In this document: one piece after another, positions 1 to 6,645 of the stretch
How the letters are laid out: the number at the start of each line of letters is the position of its first letter
How positions within the stretch are numbered: position 1 is the first letter of the stretch
From: BJGO01 sp039810885
Lineage (GTDB): Bacteria; Bacteroidota; Bacteroidia; Chitinophagales; UBA10324
Direction of reading: 5' to 3'
DNA length: 20,428 bases
Assembly (NCBI GenBank): GCA_039810885.1
Contig: JBDHXV010000046.1
Location: 1-20,428, forward strand
Position numbers and translations under genes: made by a program
The notes under the pieces: model-generated
Databases searched by the model: none
What the model saw: the letters and a program-made list of their open reading frames with translations, nothing else
Told to the model about the DNA's origin: nothing

Positions 1-1913
1 AACGTAATTCTGTTTTGAAACGGTTTTATAAGTTCTTTAATGAAATGACTAATTCCGTTTTCGGAAGCGTCATCAATTAAAACAAGTCCCCAATCTTGAT
101 TTGTTTGACTTGTCAATGAATACCAAAAACGTAAAAAGCGTGAAAGCGGAATATTGCGAAAGCAAGAAACAACAACTAATTTTTCATTACGTTTTGAAAT
201 TGTCCAATCGTAATATGAACCTGCTAAATCAAATTCGTTTGTTTGCTTTTCAGGAATTTGAAGTTGTTCAACTCTGTCAAGTGTTGTAAACCAAACATCT
301 TTATTCGTTTTTTTAAAATTCTGTGGATGAATGAAAAATGAACGACTATCGCCTCCACGAATTGAACAAGTTTGCGTTTGCTTTTGTCGTTGCTCTAATG
401 CTCTGTACCAACTTAATTTAAAAGCATTTTCAACTATTTCGTTTTGTAATGGCAATACTTTTTCAATTCTACTCTTTTTGAGCAAACAAAAACGAACTTC
501 GGGAACAAAACCGCCATTTTCAAAACCGAAATATGAAGTAAATGAAGTTTCTTTTCCTTTGTAAATATTGAAACCAACCGACAAAACGTTTTCGTTTTTG
601 TCAATTTCAGAAATCATATCGTCAAGAAACGAATGTTCTTTTGACAATCTGCCAATCATTGCATCGCAATCAACTTGCAAAACAAAATCATTTTTTGCGT
701 TTTCAAAAGCATAAAGCTGTGCTGTGACGGGAACTTTTTGAATTGTATGTGTTACGGTGGTTTTTATTCCAAACCATTTTTGATTGATTTTTGAAAAATC
801 ACTTTCCATCGGAAAAATGAAATTATCAATAATGAAATCATCAACTAATTTTTGTGCTTCTTCAATCAGCTTTTCCCAAGTGTTTTTTGTGTTGTACTCT
901 CGTAAAAAGTCAGATTGACGAATATCTAATGCCAAAATTTTTTCATCAAAGGCATTTGGAAATGAAAGTTGGCGAACAATGTGTTTTGCTGCTTCATAAA
1001 TAATTTCAGAATCTTGAACGCAAGCCTTAATGACTAACGAAACTCTTTGTTTCGGTTCAATAATCTGCTTAGTTTTTAGAATTATGCTTTCAGGTGAAAA
1101 GTAATTTTGTTGGTCAATTATTGGTGTATCAAAGCCAATTTCATCAAGGTAAATTTTCCTTTGGTTGAGTTGCCAAAAAACTTGATCTGCATTGAATTTA
1201 TCGTAATAAGGGAATTTGTAAATCCCATTGTTTTTAATTTCAGAAACATCATTTACAGATTTACAACTTTCTGTTTGCGCTGTTTTTATTTGGCTTTCTT
1301 GAAATATAATTTTTGCAAATAAGGAATTTGTGAATTCTTGCAAGCCTTTCAGTTCGGGTAAATCAAAATTATTGATTGCACTACGACAAAGTTTGTTTAG
1401 AAATGATGGGCTTTCGTTTGGATATTTTGCGTAGATAAAACCACGAACAGCTATATTCAAAAACAAATTATCTGCGAACTTATCGGGTTCGTAGTCAATC
1501 CATTTTAGTTTTCCATTTACACGAATAAAATTTTCAGGTTTTATATCTTGAAAAATTAGACGTTTTTGCCAACATTCAACCAAGAAGTATTGTATTTCAT
1601 TTGACTCAAAAGATACACAAGGTTCACTTTTTTCAAATGGGTAAATTAGAATAAAACAATCGTTGTTTACTTCAATTATTTGTTGTATTGGATAAAAGAA
1701 AATTGAATTATCAAACTTGTTTTTATTTGCTAGAATTGAGTTTAAAATGTTTCGTTTGTAGCCAAGTGCTTCGTAGTTTTCTAAAAGGAAAACTTTGTAA
1801 ACCGAAGTTTCATCAGTAAAAACAACAGACGATTTTCCTTCGCCCAAAAAACGAAATGTTTTTTGAGGAAAGGTTTTATTCAAAATCGCTATTCCATTGT
1901 TTTTTCTGTTCAT
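1..1913 (-). CDS. Kinase-like / GT2 / GT2 fusion protein (3' end beyond window)
   Basis: An uninterrupted frame of 637 codons starts at the ATG at 1911-1913, directly after two in-frame TAA codons, and runs off the left edge. Residues ~15-190 look like a protein-kinase fold: glycine-rich loop GEGKSSVVF (24-32), VYKVF with the putative ATP-binding Lys40, catalytic loop QDIKPENF with Asp123 and Asn128, and metal-binding WIDYE with Asp140. Residues ~289-540 form a GT-A glycosyltransferase domain (VSLVIKAC at the start, DxD-like VDCDAM at 414-419). A second GT2 domain begins near 578 (VVVSCFRN, then VLIDDAS at 611-617) and is cut by the window. The family knowledge is that GT2 domains move sugars from nucleotide sugars. 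The kinase-like part could phosphorylate a sugar or glycan, as LPS-core kinases do, but its substrate is unknown. The ATG lies 13 bp after the methyltransferase remnant, in the same direction, so the genes are probably one transcript. Confidence 0.85.
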   Translation of the reverse strand, partial: MNRKNNGIAILNKTFPQKTFRFLGEGKSSVVFTDETSVYKVFLLENYEALGYKRNILNSILANKNKFDNSIFFYPIQQIIEVNNDCFILIYPFEKSEPCVSFESNEIQYFLVECWQKRLIFQDIKPENFIRVNGKLKWIDYEPDKFADNLFLNIAVRGFIYAKYPNESPSFLNKLCRSAINNFDLPELKGLQEFTNSLFAKIIFQESQIKTAQTESCKSVNDVSEIKNNGIYKFPYYDKFNADQVFWQLNQRKIYLDEIGFDTPIIDQQNYFSPESIILKTKQIIEPKQRVSLVIKACVQDSEIIYEAAKHIVRQLSFPNAFDEKILALDIRQSDFLREYNTKNTWEKLIEEAQKLVDDFIIDNFIFPMESDFSKINQKWFGIKTTVTHTIQKVPVTAQLYAFENAKNDFVLQVDCDAMIGRLSKEHSFLDDMISEIDKNENVLSVGFNIYKGKETSFTSYFGFENGGFVPEVRFCLLKKSRIEKVLPLQNEIVENAFKLSWYRALEQRQKQTQTCSIRGGDSRSFFIHPQNFKKTNKDVWFTTLDRVEQLQIPEKQTNEFDLAGSYYDWTISKRNEKLVVVSCFRNIPLSRFLRFWYSLTSQTNQDWGLVLIDDASENGISHFIKELIKPFQNRIT

Positions 1914-1926
1914 TTATTACTGGAGG

Positions 1927-2514
1927 TTACTGTTTTCGAATAATGTTTATAATTTTATTTTCATCATAAAATGACTCTATATTCAATGAGGGAAAAAGAG
2001 AATTAATGTTTTGGACTATATTTCTTTCTTTATTTGAAACAAAAAAACATCCACTATCAATGTAAAAATTCCATTGGTGTAAACCAAAATATTTGGTGTA
2101 TTCCCCTTCACTAATTTAATGCTCCAAAATAACTAAACCTTTATCTGATAATAGGTTTATTAAGTTTAGAATTGCTTTAATTGGGTTATAAGTATGGTCA
2201 AGGGCATTTTTTGAATAGATAACGTCAAATAAGTTATTAGTAAGCCGCACATCTATTGTTTCAACATCGCATTGAATTATTTTTTGCTCATTAGTGTCTA
2301 TTCCGGACTCAGAAAGCAACGAATGATACCTATCTGCGAGTGAATCAACGAGCGTTCGGTCTATGATAAAATCCTTGTGATATAAACCCGACTTAGGAAA
2401 GGGACCACAACCAACATCAAGAAGTTTAATACACTCTTTATCAAAACTGTAAATTTGATTTTCAATTCTTTTGTTAATCGGACAGGTAAGCGACCAATAT
2501 TTCTCTAATTTTTT
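1927..2514 (-). pseudogene. SAM-dependent methyltransferase remnant with in-frame stop
   Basis: One reading frame from ~2514 to the TAA at 1927-1929 encodes a class I methyltransferase: SAM-binding LLDVGCGPFP, then YSKNALDHTYNP, then VILEH. It is broken by TAA at 2116-2118. The same frame continues after that stop with ISEGEYTKYFGLHQWNF and a plausible C-terminus (NIIRKQ), which is the pattern expected of family members that read EH..NEGE..Y.GLHQWNF. No ATG, GTG or TTG lies in frame between the upstream in-frame TAA (2515-2517) and the SAM motif; the first possible start is a TTG at 2319, inside the domain. The ~196 codons appear shorter at the N-terminus than related methyltransferases. Probably a decayed gene, or one once fused to the preceding glycosyltransferase. 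A sequencing error is an alternative but would have to explain two defects. Confidence 0.75.
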
Positions 2515-2516
2515 TT
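2505..2516 (-). other. A8 slippery run at the GT2/methyltransferase junction
   Basis: On the minus strand the glycosyltransferase ends AAT AAA AAA AAT TAG, with eight consecutive A (2509-2516). The heptamer A AAA AAT fits the X XXY YYZ form of -1 frameshift sites, and a -1 shift, or one extra A, avoids TAG and reads AAA AAA TTA GAG into the methyltransferase frame. This is seen directly. Whether it is a programmed site, an indel mutation or a homopolymer assembly error is open. The later in-frame TAA at 2116-2118 argues against a working fusion today. Confidence 0.4.
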
Positions 2517-4160
2517 ATTGTTTTTAATATTTTTGAGATGAAATGAAAGTCCTTGAGTTGAGATATAATTAATCCAATTCGATTTGATAATATTTAATGA
2601 TATTTCTTGTTCAACAAATACAAAAAGTTCATTTCTATTAAGAGTAAAACTATTTGCTTTTTTATTTTCCCTAGTAGCCAATCCTTCCAGAGAGTAAAAA
2701 CAATAAATCAAATTCTCATCAATCAAAATCTTTAGTTTCTCCTTTTGCAAAAGCAACAAAACTGTAAACCAATGGTCTTCTGCACTTGCTTTGTTCGGAT
2801 ATTCTGTTTTTATCGTTGGTTTTATGAATGTATTGCAAGAGGGCAGTTCTGCTTTCGGATTTCCCTGTGTCATTTCAAAAAGTTGATTCAAAAGAAAATC
2901 GTTTTGTAATAGTCTTTTGCTTGGCTTGTTTTCCCACTCTAAAACAGTTCCGTTTTTTACTTGTTTGTTTCCGCACATCAAAACATCAAAATTGTTTTCA
3001 TCAAATAACTTTTCTATTTCGCTTATTGTGTTTTCTGTGTAAATCACATCATCGGCATCAAGTCTCCCAATTAAAACGCAATTCGGGTAGTTTGTTCTGG
3101 CATACTCGTTCAAATAATTTCTGTTCAAATACGCATTTCCAAAATTTACATCCAACAAGACAACATTTGGATTTTGCAAAGCAATTTCATTTAAAATCGT
3201 TTCGGAATTGTCTGTTGAATTATCGTTCCCAATTAGCAGCACAATTTCACGTTTTGTGTTTTTTTGTTGCAATACAGAAAAAACGGCATTTTTTAATGTT
3301 TTTTCAGCATTCTTCAACGGCATACAAATTATAATTTGTTCTTTCGGATTATAATTGAAAAATGCATTTGCCCTCGCAAGTGATTTTTGATAGGCTTCTT
3401 CTGAAAAGTGAACCTTGTATTTTTTGTAAAACAAATCCAATCCGTTCTGTTTTTGTGGAATGTTGTTGTTCACTTTTTGTTTTTTGTGGTTGTAGTGATT
3501 TGCGCCAATGGTCTCAATTACTACAATATTGTTCAAGTCGTTTTTCCAAAGGAAGCGAATCATTAAATCTCTGTCGGTTGTGTTTGGCAAGGTTTCGTCA
3601 AAACCATCAATATCAATAAGGTTTTCCGTTTTGAAAAACATATTACTGCCTTGTACACCCGGATTTCCGATAAAGAAATTTTCAGCCGTTAGTTGGTCTT
3701 TTGTCAAATCAACGTTCATTGTTGATGTGTCATCATTTTGCCAAATTAAACGCTGAAAAACCGCAACAGTGTTTTCGCTGATTGCGGTTACACAATCAGT
3801 TAAATGATTTGGCAAATATTCGTCATCATCGTCTAAAATGCTGATAAAGCCATTTGGGAAAAGTCTGTATGCTTCAAAAATTCCTGTGTTCCACGCACCT
3901 GTTCCCGACATAAATCGGGTTCGTGTGTTTTTTAAAACGCTTGTCGGAAAGTCTGTGTCGTTAAGCTGTAAGTTGTTTCGTAGAAGTTCTATTCGATTCT
4001 TGATTTCAGAAAACTCGCTTTCGTTTTCGTTGTCGTCAACAACGAAAACATTCCATTCAGATTTATCAATTCCAATTTGTTTGTAAACAGAAGTTAAACT
4101 ACGGTTTATGAGCCAATCGGTTCGATTTTGTGATGTCGCTATTATTATCGTGAACTTCAT
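2505..4160 (-). CDS. Tandem GT2 glycosyltransferase
   Basis: This 551-residue protein carries two complete GT-A (GT2) domains and no membrane segment or signal peptide, so it should act in the cytoplasm or at the inner membrane face. Domain 1 (about 3-240) has FTIIIATSQNR, FVVDDNE (39-45), the acidic LDDDDEYLP metal/donor motif (109-117) and TTDRDL (194-199). Domain 2 (about 275-490) has IIICMPLKNAEKTL, LIGNDNSTDNS (309-319), GRLDADD (365-371) and SAEDHW (459-464) as the likely acceptor-side acid. Bifunctional GT2 proteins commonly add successive or alternating sugars to a surface glycan. The ATG at 4160 is directly preceded by an in-frame TGA, which fixes the start. The stop TAG (2505-2507) follows an A8 run that shifts into the methyltransferase frame. 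It is likely the first intact gene of a left-running operon. The sugars used cannot be read from the sequence. Confidence 0.92.
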   Translation of the reverse strand: MKFTIIIATSQNRTDWLINRSLTSVYKQIGIDKSEWNVFVVDDNENESEFSEIKNRIELLRNNLQLNDTDFPTSVLKNTRTRFMSGTGAWNTGIFEAYRLFPNGFISILDDDDEYLPNHLTDCVTAISENTVAVFQRLIWQNDDTSTMNVDLTKDQLTAENFFIGNPGVQGSNMFFKTENLIDIDGFDETLPNTTDRDLMIRFLWKNDLNNIVVIETIGANHYNHKKQKVNNNIPQKQNGLDLFYKKYKVHFSEEAYQKSLARANAFFNYNPKEQIIICMPLKNAEKTLKNAVFSVLQQKNTKREIVLLIGNDNSTDNSETILNEIALQNPNVVLLDVNFGNAYLNRNYLNEYARTNYPNCVLIGRLDADDVIYTENTISEIEKLFDENNFDVLMCGNKQVKNGTVLEWENKPSKRLLQNDFLLNQLFEMTQGNPKAELPSCNTFIKPTIKTEYPNKASAEDHWFTVLLLLQKEKLKILIDENLIYCFYSLEGLATRENKKANSFTLNRNELFVFVEQEISLNIIKSNWINYISTQGLSFHLKNIKNNKKN

Positions 4161-4220
4161 TCAGCGTTTTCTTAGATTGGATTGTTTTATTCAGGTCATC
4201 TCGTTCTTGGTTGCGGTTCG

Positions 4221-4593
4221 TGTCTTGTCCTGATATAGGTTGCCCATTTTTTGTTAGAAAATGAAAAAGGGTTACAAGTTTTTTCTTGCACTAAAAATGA
4301 AGTGGTTGAGATGAACGGGGGCGAAGCCTCCACTTCATTTTTCGTGGTTCACGATGTTGACACTATCCGGGTTGCTCCTCAGCAAAGCCCGTTTCCATCC
4401 TCACCTGAACACTTCAAATATAATTAATCAGGCGGACGTTTTTTTCATAACGCTTGTATTTTTGTTTGTTGTAAATCTCAGCGTCTTGTTTCATCTTCTT
4501 CTTGGCAATTCCTACGGCAGGATTCTTTTTCTTGCTTGTCCATAAGTGAGCAATGTTTGTTTCATTTTGGTCAACCTATATTAGGGCGGGACA
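4221..4593. mobile_element. MITE-like element, copy 1 (373 bp)
   Basis: The ends form imperfect terminal inverted repeats: TGTCTTGTCCTGATATAG at the left and, read inward from the right, TGTCCCGCCCTAATATAG; 18 of the first 22 positions match. The interior is nearly identical to copy 2 (6291-6605) from about 4343 to 4530. Read on the minus strand, a short ATGAAACAA frame begins ~30 bp inside the right end but stops after 17 codons, so no transposase is encoded. This fits an internally deleted insertion-sequence derivative moved in trans. The family is not assigned. No target-site duplication is evident (TCG before, TCT after). It lies 60 bp upstream of the tandem-GT2 gene. Confidence 0.75.
4293..4342. 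repeat. Perfect 13-bp inverted repeat inserted in element copy 1
   Basis: AAAAATGAAGTGG (4293-4305) is perfectly complementary to CCACTTCATTTTT (4330-4342), with a 24-nt loop that can fold further (GGAGGC TTC GCCCCC on the minus strand, one mismatch). Copy 2 of the element lacks this stretch, and the length difference between copies is 58 bp. The hairpin is flanked by A and T runs, so it could act as a terminator in either direction. It lies ~130 bp upstream of the glycosyltransferase operon. Confidence 0.7.
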
Positions 4594-4619
4594 TCTGTTA
4601 TAATTGCCACCAACGTTTT

Positions 4620-4730
4620 GCAGCTACCCGAAGGTGGCGATATGGAACACTAAACTGTCTATACGCAATAATGTATGTTTGAAACACAAATGTTCGTATT
4701 AGCACTATCCCGCCACTTTTGGGTAGCTGC
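4620..4730. repeat. Long palindromic element with 20-bp arms
   Basis: The left arm (4620-4639, starting GCAGCTACCC) pairs with the right arm (4711-4730, ending GGGTAGCTGC) at 18 of 20 positions; both mismatches are G/A changes. The arms enclose 71 bp with no coding potential. It sits in the 201-bp gap between element copy 1 and the stop of the Asp-box gene, where it could form a large hairpin at the 3' end of that transcript. Similar palindromic spacers recur between genes in some Bacteroidota (recollection, not checked here). No other feature was seen in 4594-4794. Confidence 0.65.
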
Positions 4731-4794
4731 TGTTATAGCCAGTGGTTTTAATTCATACTTGTTTTGTTGATTTGTCTAGTTGTCCGAAATAGAT

Positions 4795-6051
4795 TTAATC
4801 TTTTATGAATTTTGCCATACTTCGTTTGTCGTTGCTGATAAAGTAAATACCTTTTGTAAGTTCACTTACATTCAATTTGTTAATACCTGCATTTAACTTT
4901 TGCGTAACAACTGTAGCTCCCAAAACATTAATAATTCTTATATTGGTTATTTCTTTTACTTCAATATTCAACATACTGTTAGTCGGGTTGGGATAAACGA
5001 CTGTGATGTTATTTATGTCAATGTCAGCAACACTTGTTGTACCTCCATTGAAAATATACAAACCTGCAATTGTGGTATCTGTCCTAACAAAATCTACATT
5101 GTTAGCAGCACACACCTGATACCAAACCTTATTGCCGTTAGTTAATATTTCTCCAATAGTAGGGGTAATTAACATCCCATTATTTGGTAATCCATTAGAA
5201 ATTTTTGTTGTAGTTAATCCTCCATCTGTACTTAAAAAAACATTGTCTGATGTTCCACTGCTTGTTTCTAAGAAAAAGATATTGCCATTAGGAGTTCCAA
5301 TGATAAATGCACTGACTAAAGGATTAGAATTATATGTTGTGTTTACAATAGTAAAGGTGGCTCCATTATCAGTGCTTTTATATAATTTTTGTGGACTTCC
5401 ACCAACGCAATAAAGGATATTATTGCTAATAAAAAACCTAACAACGCCTCCTCCTGAAATTAAGGGAGTAAATGTACTTGTACTAACAGAAGTATATGTA
5501 CCATTGTCAAAATATTTAACATCATCACCCCCCATTAAAACTCTATTCCCAGAAGTAATATAGCATCTCATGTTGTTCGGCCAAGAGCTTATTTGTCCTA
5601 TTGGAGCAGATAAGTTTGAAGTAGAAAGCACATATTTTCCACAAAAAACAGTACCGTTACTTATTTCGCCCCACATATCAGTTGCTTGTGGGAAAATCGA
5701 ACTCCAATTATTAATTCCATTAAAACTATAAGAGCCTAGGTTAGGAGTATTTTTATATCCAATAAACAAGTTGTTGATGGGTAAAGAATTAAAATTTACT
5801 CCTATTCGGCTCAAATCGGTATTTTCGTTTTGAAAAGTATATCCACCATCTGTCGATAAGTAAAAACGTTGAGGGTTGAATGCTCCACCACCATTAACAC
5901 CACCATAATAAATGATGGTGTCGCCATGATTGTAGTACTTTACAGAATTAGTCCATAAGGAGTCGAAATTTGTTGAGATTTTAGTCCATGACTGTGCTTG
6001 GGCTGATTGTATTGAAACAAATGCAGCTGTTATTAGTAAAATTTTTTTCAT
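4795..6051 (-). CDS. Secreted Asp-box protein with T9SS type A sorting domain
   Basis: The 418-residue product begins with a signal peptide (MKKILLITAAFVSIQSAQAQ, cleavage after AQAQ likely). Its middle has BNR/Asp-box motifs of the S-x-D-x-G-x-T-[FW] type: STDGGYTF (66-73), STDNGATF (226-233) and the degenerate STDGGLTT (274-281), each following a strand such as KLYK or VFL. These mark a beta-propeller like that of sialidases and photosynthesis-assembly-type proteins, but no sialidase catalytic residues can be assigned. The C-terminal ~70 residues (VVYPNPTNSMLNIEV ... LTKGIYFI ... AKFIKD) are a classic Por secretion/T9SS sorting domain. The protein is therefore probably exported across the outer membrane and surface-attached or released. 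It is isolated between the two mobile-element copies with no operon partner. Function beyond secretion is unknown. Confidence 0.9.
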   Translation of the reverse strand: MKKILLITAAFVSIQSAQAQSWTKISTNFDSLWTNSVKYYNHGDTIIYYGGVNGGGAFNPQRFYLSTDGGYTFQNENTDLSRIGVNFNSLPINNLFIGYKNTPNLGSYSFNGINNWSSIFPQATDMWGEISNGTVFCGKYVLSTSNLSAPIGQISSWPNNMRCYITSGNRVLMGGDDVKYFDNGTYTSVSTSTFTPLISGGGVVRFFISNNILYCVGGSPQKLYKSTDNGATFTIVNTTYNSNPLVSAFIIGTPNGNIFFLETSSGTSDNVFLSTDGGLTTTKISNGLPNNGMLITPTIGEILTNGNKVWYQVCAANNVDFVRTDTTIAGLYIFNGGTTSVADIDINNITVVYPNPTNSMLNIEVKEITNIRIINVLGATVVTQKLNAGINKLNVSELTKGIYFISNDKRSMAKFIKD

Positions 6052-6101
6052 TTTTAAACGTTGTTTTATTAATCCTACTCGTTTGGCTTTTCGGTGTCGC
6101 C

Positions 6102-6126
6102 CCTGTTGGAAAATACCTACAACAGG
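6102..6126 (-). promoter_or_regulatory. Hairpin in the leader of the Asp-box gene
   Basis: CCTGTTG (6102-6108) and CAACAGG (6120-6126) form a perfect 7-bp stem with an 11-nt loop, 50 bp upstream of the ATG at 6051 and downstream of the candidate promoter at 6161-6168. It would lie in the 5' untranslated RNA. No poly-U tract follows on the gene's strand, so a terminator is unlikely. The role is unknown. Confidence 0.3.
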
Positions 6127-6160
6127 TCAGGTCGATTTTTTTGAGTGTTGTGTCAGTTTG

Positions 6161-6168
6161 CAAAAGTA
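6161..6168 (-). promoter_or_regulatory. Candidate -7 box (TACTTTTG) for the Asp-box gene
   Basis: TACTTTTG on the minus strand matches the Bacteroidota -7 consensus TAnnTTTG exactly. No TTG at the usual ~19-21 bp spacing upstream was found; the nearest is ~26 bp away. It would give a leader of roughly 100 nt. Otherwise 6052-6290 shows only the hairpin listed above and no gene. Confidence 0.33.
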
Positions 6169-6290
6169 GTTCTTCTATAATATGGGTCGATACACAATAC
6201 CACGTATTTTTTACTGTCTATGAACTGTCAAAGTCCAAAGACGGTGTTGGTCGCCCGTTTTGTTTAGCTTGTCTGTATGTTGACGCGTCC

Positions 6291-6605
6291 TGTCTTGTCC
6301 TGAAATAGGTTGACCGTTTTTTGTTAGAAAATGAAAAAGGGTTACAAGTTTTTTCTTGGTTCATGATGTTGACACTATCCGGGTTGCTCCTCAGCATAGC
6401 CCGTTTCCATCCTCACCTGAACACTTCAAATATAATTAATCAGGCGGCCGTTTTTTCATAGCGCTTGTATTTTTGTTTGCTGTAAATCTCAGCGTCTTGT
6501 TTCATCTTCTTCTTGGCTACTTCAAGGGTAGCTAAAGTTTTTCTTGTTTGTCCACAAGGAGCAATGCTTGTTTCATTTTTGGCCAACCTATTTTAGGACG
6601 GGACA
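6291..6605. mobile_element. MITE-like element, copy 2 (315 bp)
   Basis: Same element family and orientation as copy 1. The left end begins TGTCTTGTCCTGAAATAG and the right end, read inward, TGTCCCGTCCTAAAATAG; about 21-22 of 25 terminal positions match. The interior shares the long conserved block starting ATGTTGACACTATCCGGG with few changes, but lacks the 58-bp hairpin. The terminal 100 bp on the right side are more diverged between copies. No transposase frame: the inward ATGAAACAA frame stops after 14 codons. No target-site duplication is evident. It ends 40 bp before the nucleotidyltransferase start, so it may have displaced or supplied that gene's promoter. Confidence 0.75.
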
Positions 6606-6645
6606 CTCACTATTCTTGAATGCACACATATATTTACAACCGCTT

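Noticed and set aside
2828..3334. 168-codon plus-strand open frame
   Set aside because: It lies wholly inside the tandem GT2 gene on the other strand, with a composition typical of a reverse-strand shadow and no recognisable domain.
4040..4260. Open minus-strand frame crossing the element end into the glycosyltransferase start (..ERDDLNKTIQSKKTLNEV..)
   Set aside because: It looked like the tail of a gene cut by the element, but it continues into the element itself, is out of frame with the real gene and has no recognisable motif.
4354..4545. 63-codon frame inside element copy 1 as a possible transposase remnant
   Set aside because: It is not preserved in copy 2 and has no transposase motif (no DDE residues or helix-turn-helix).
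4594..4760. Integron attC-like site at the long palindrome
   Set aside because: Arms are palindromic and GTT/AAC triplets are nearby, but the flanks do not fit RYYYAAC/GTTRRRY and no integrase or cassette array is present.
5988..6308. 106-codon plus-strand frame with hydrophobic start
   Set aside because: It starts inside the signal-peptide region of the opposite Asp-box gene and ends in the mobile element; the hydrophobicity is the shadow of the signal peptide.
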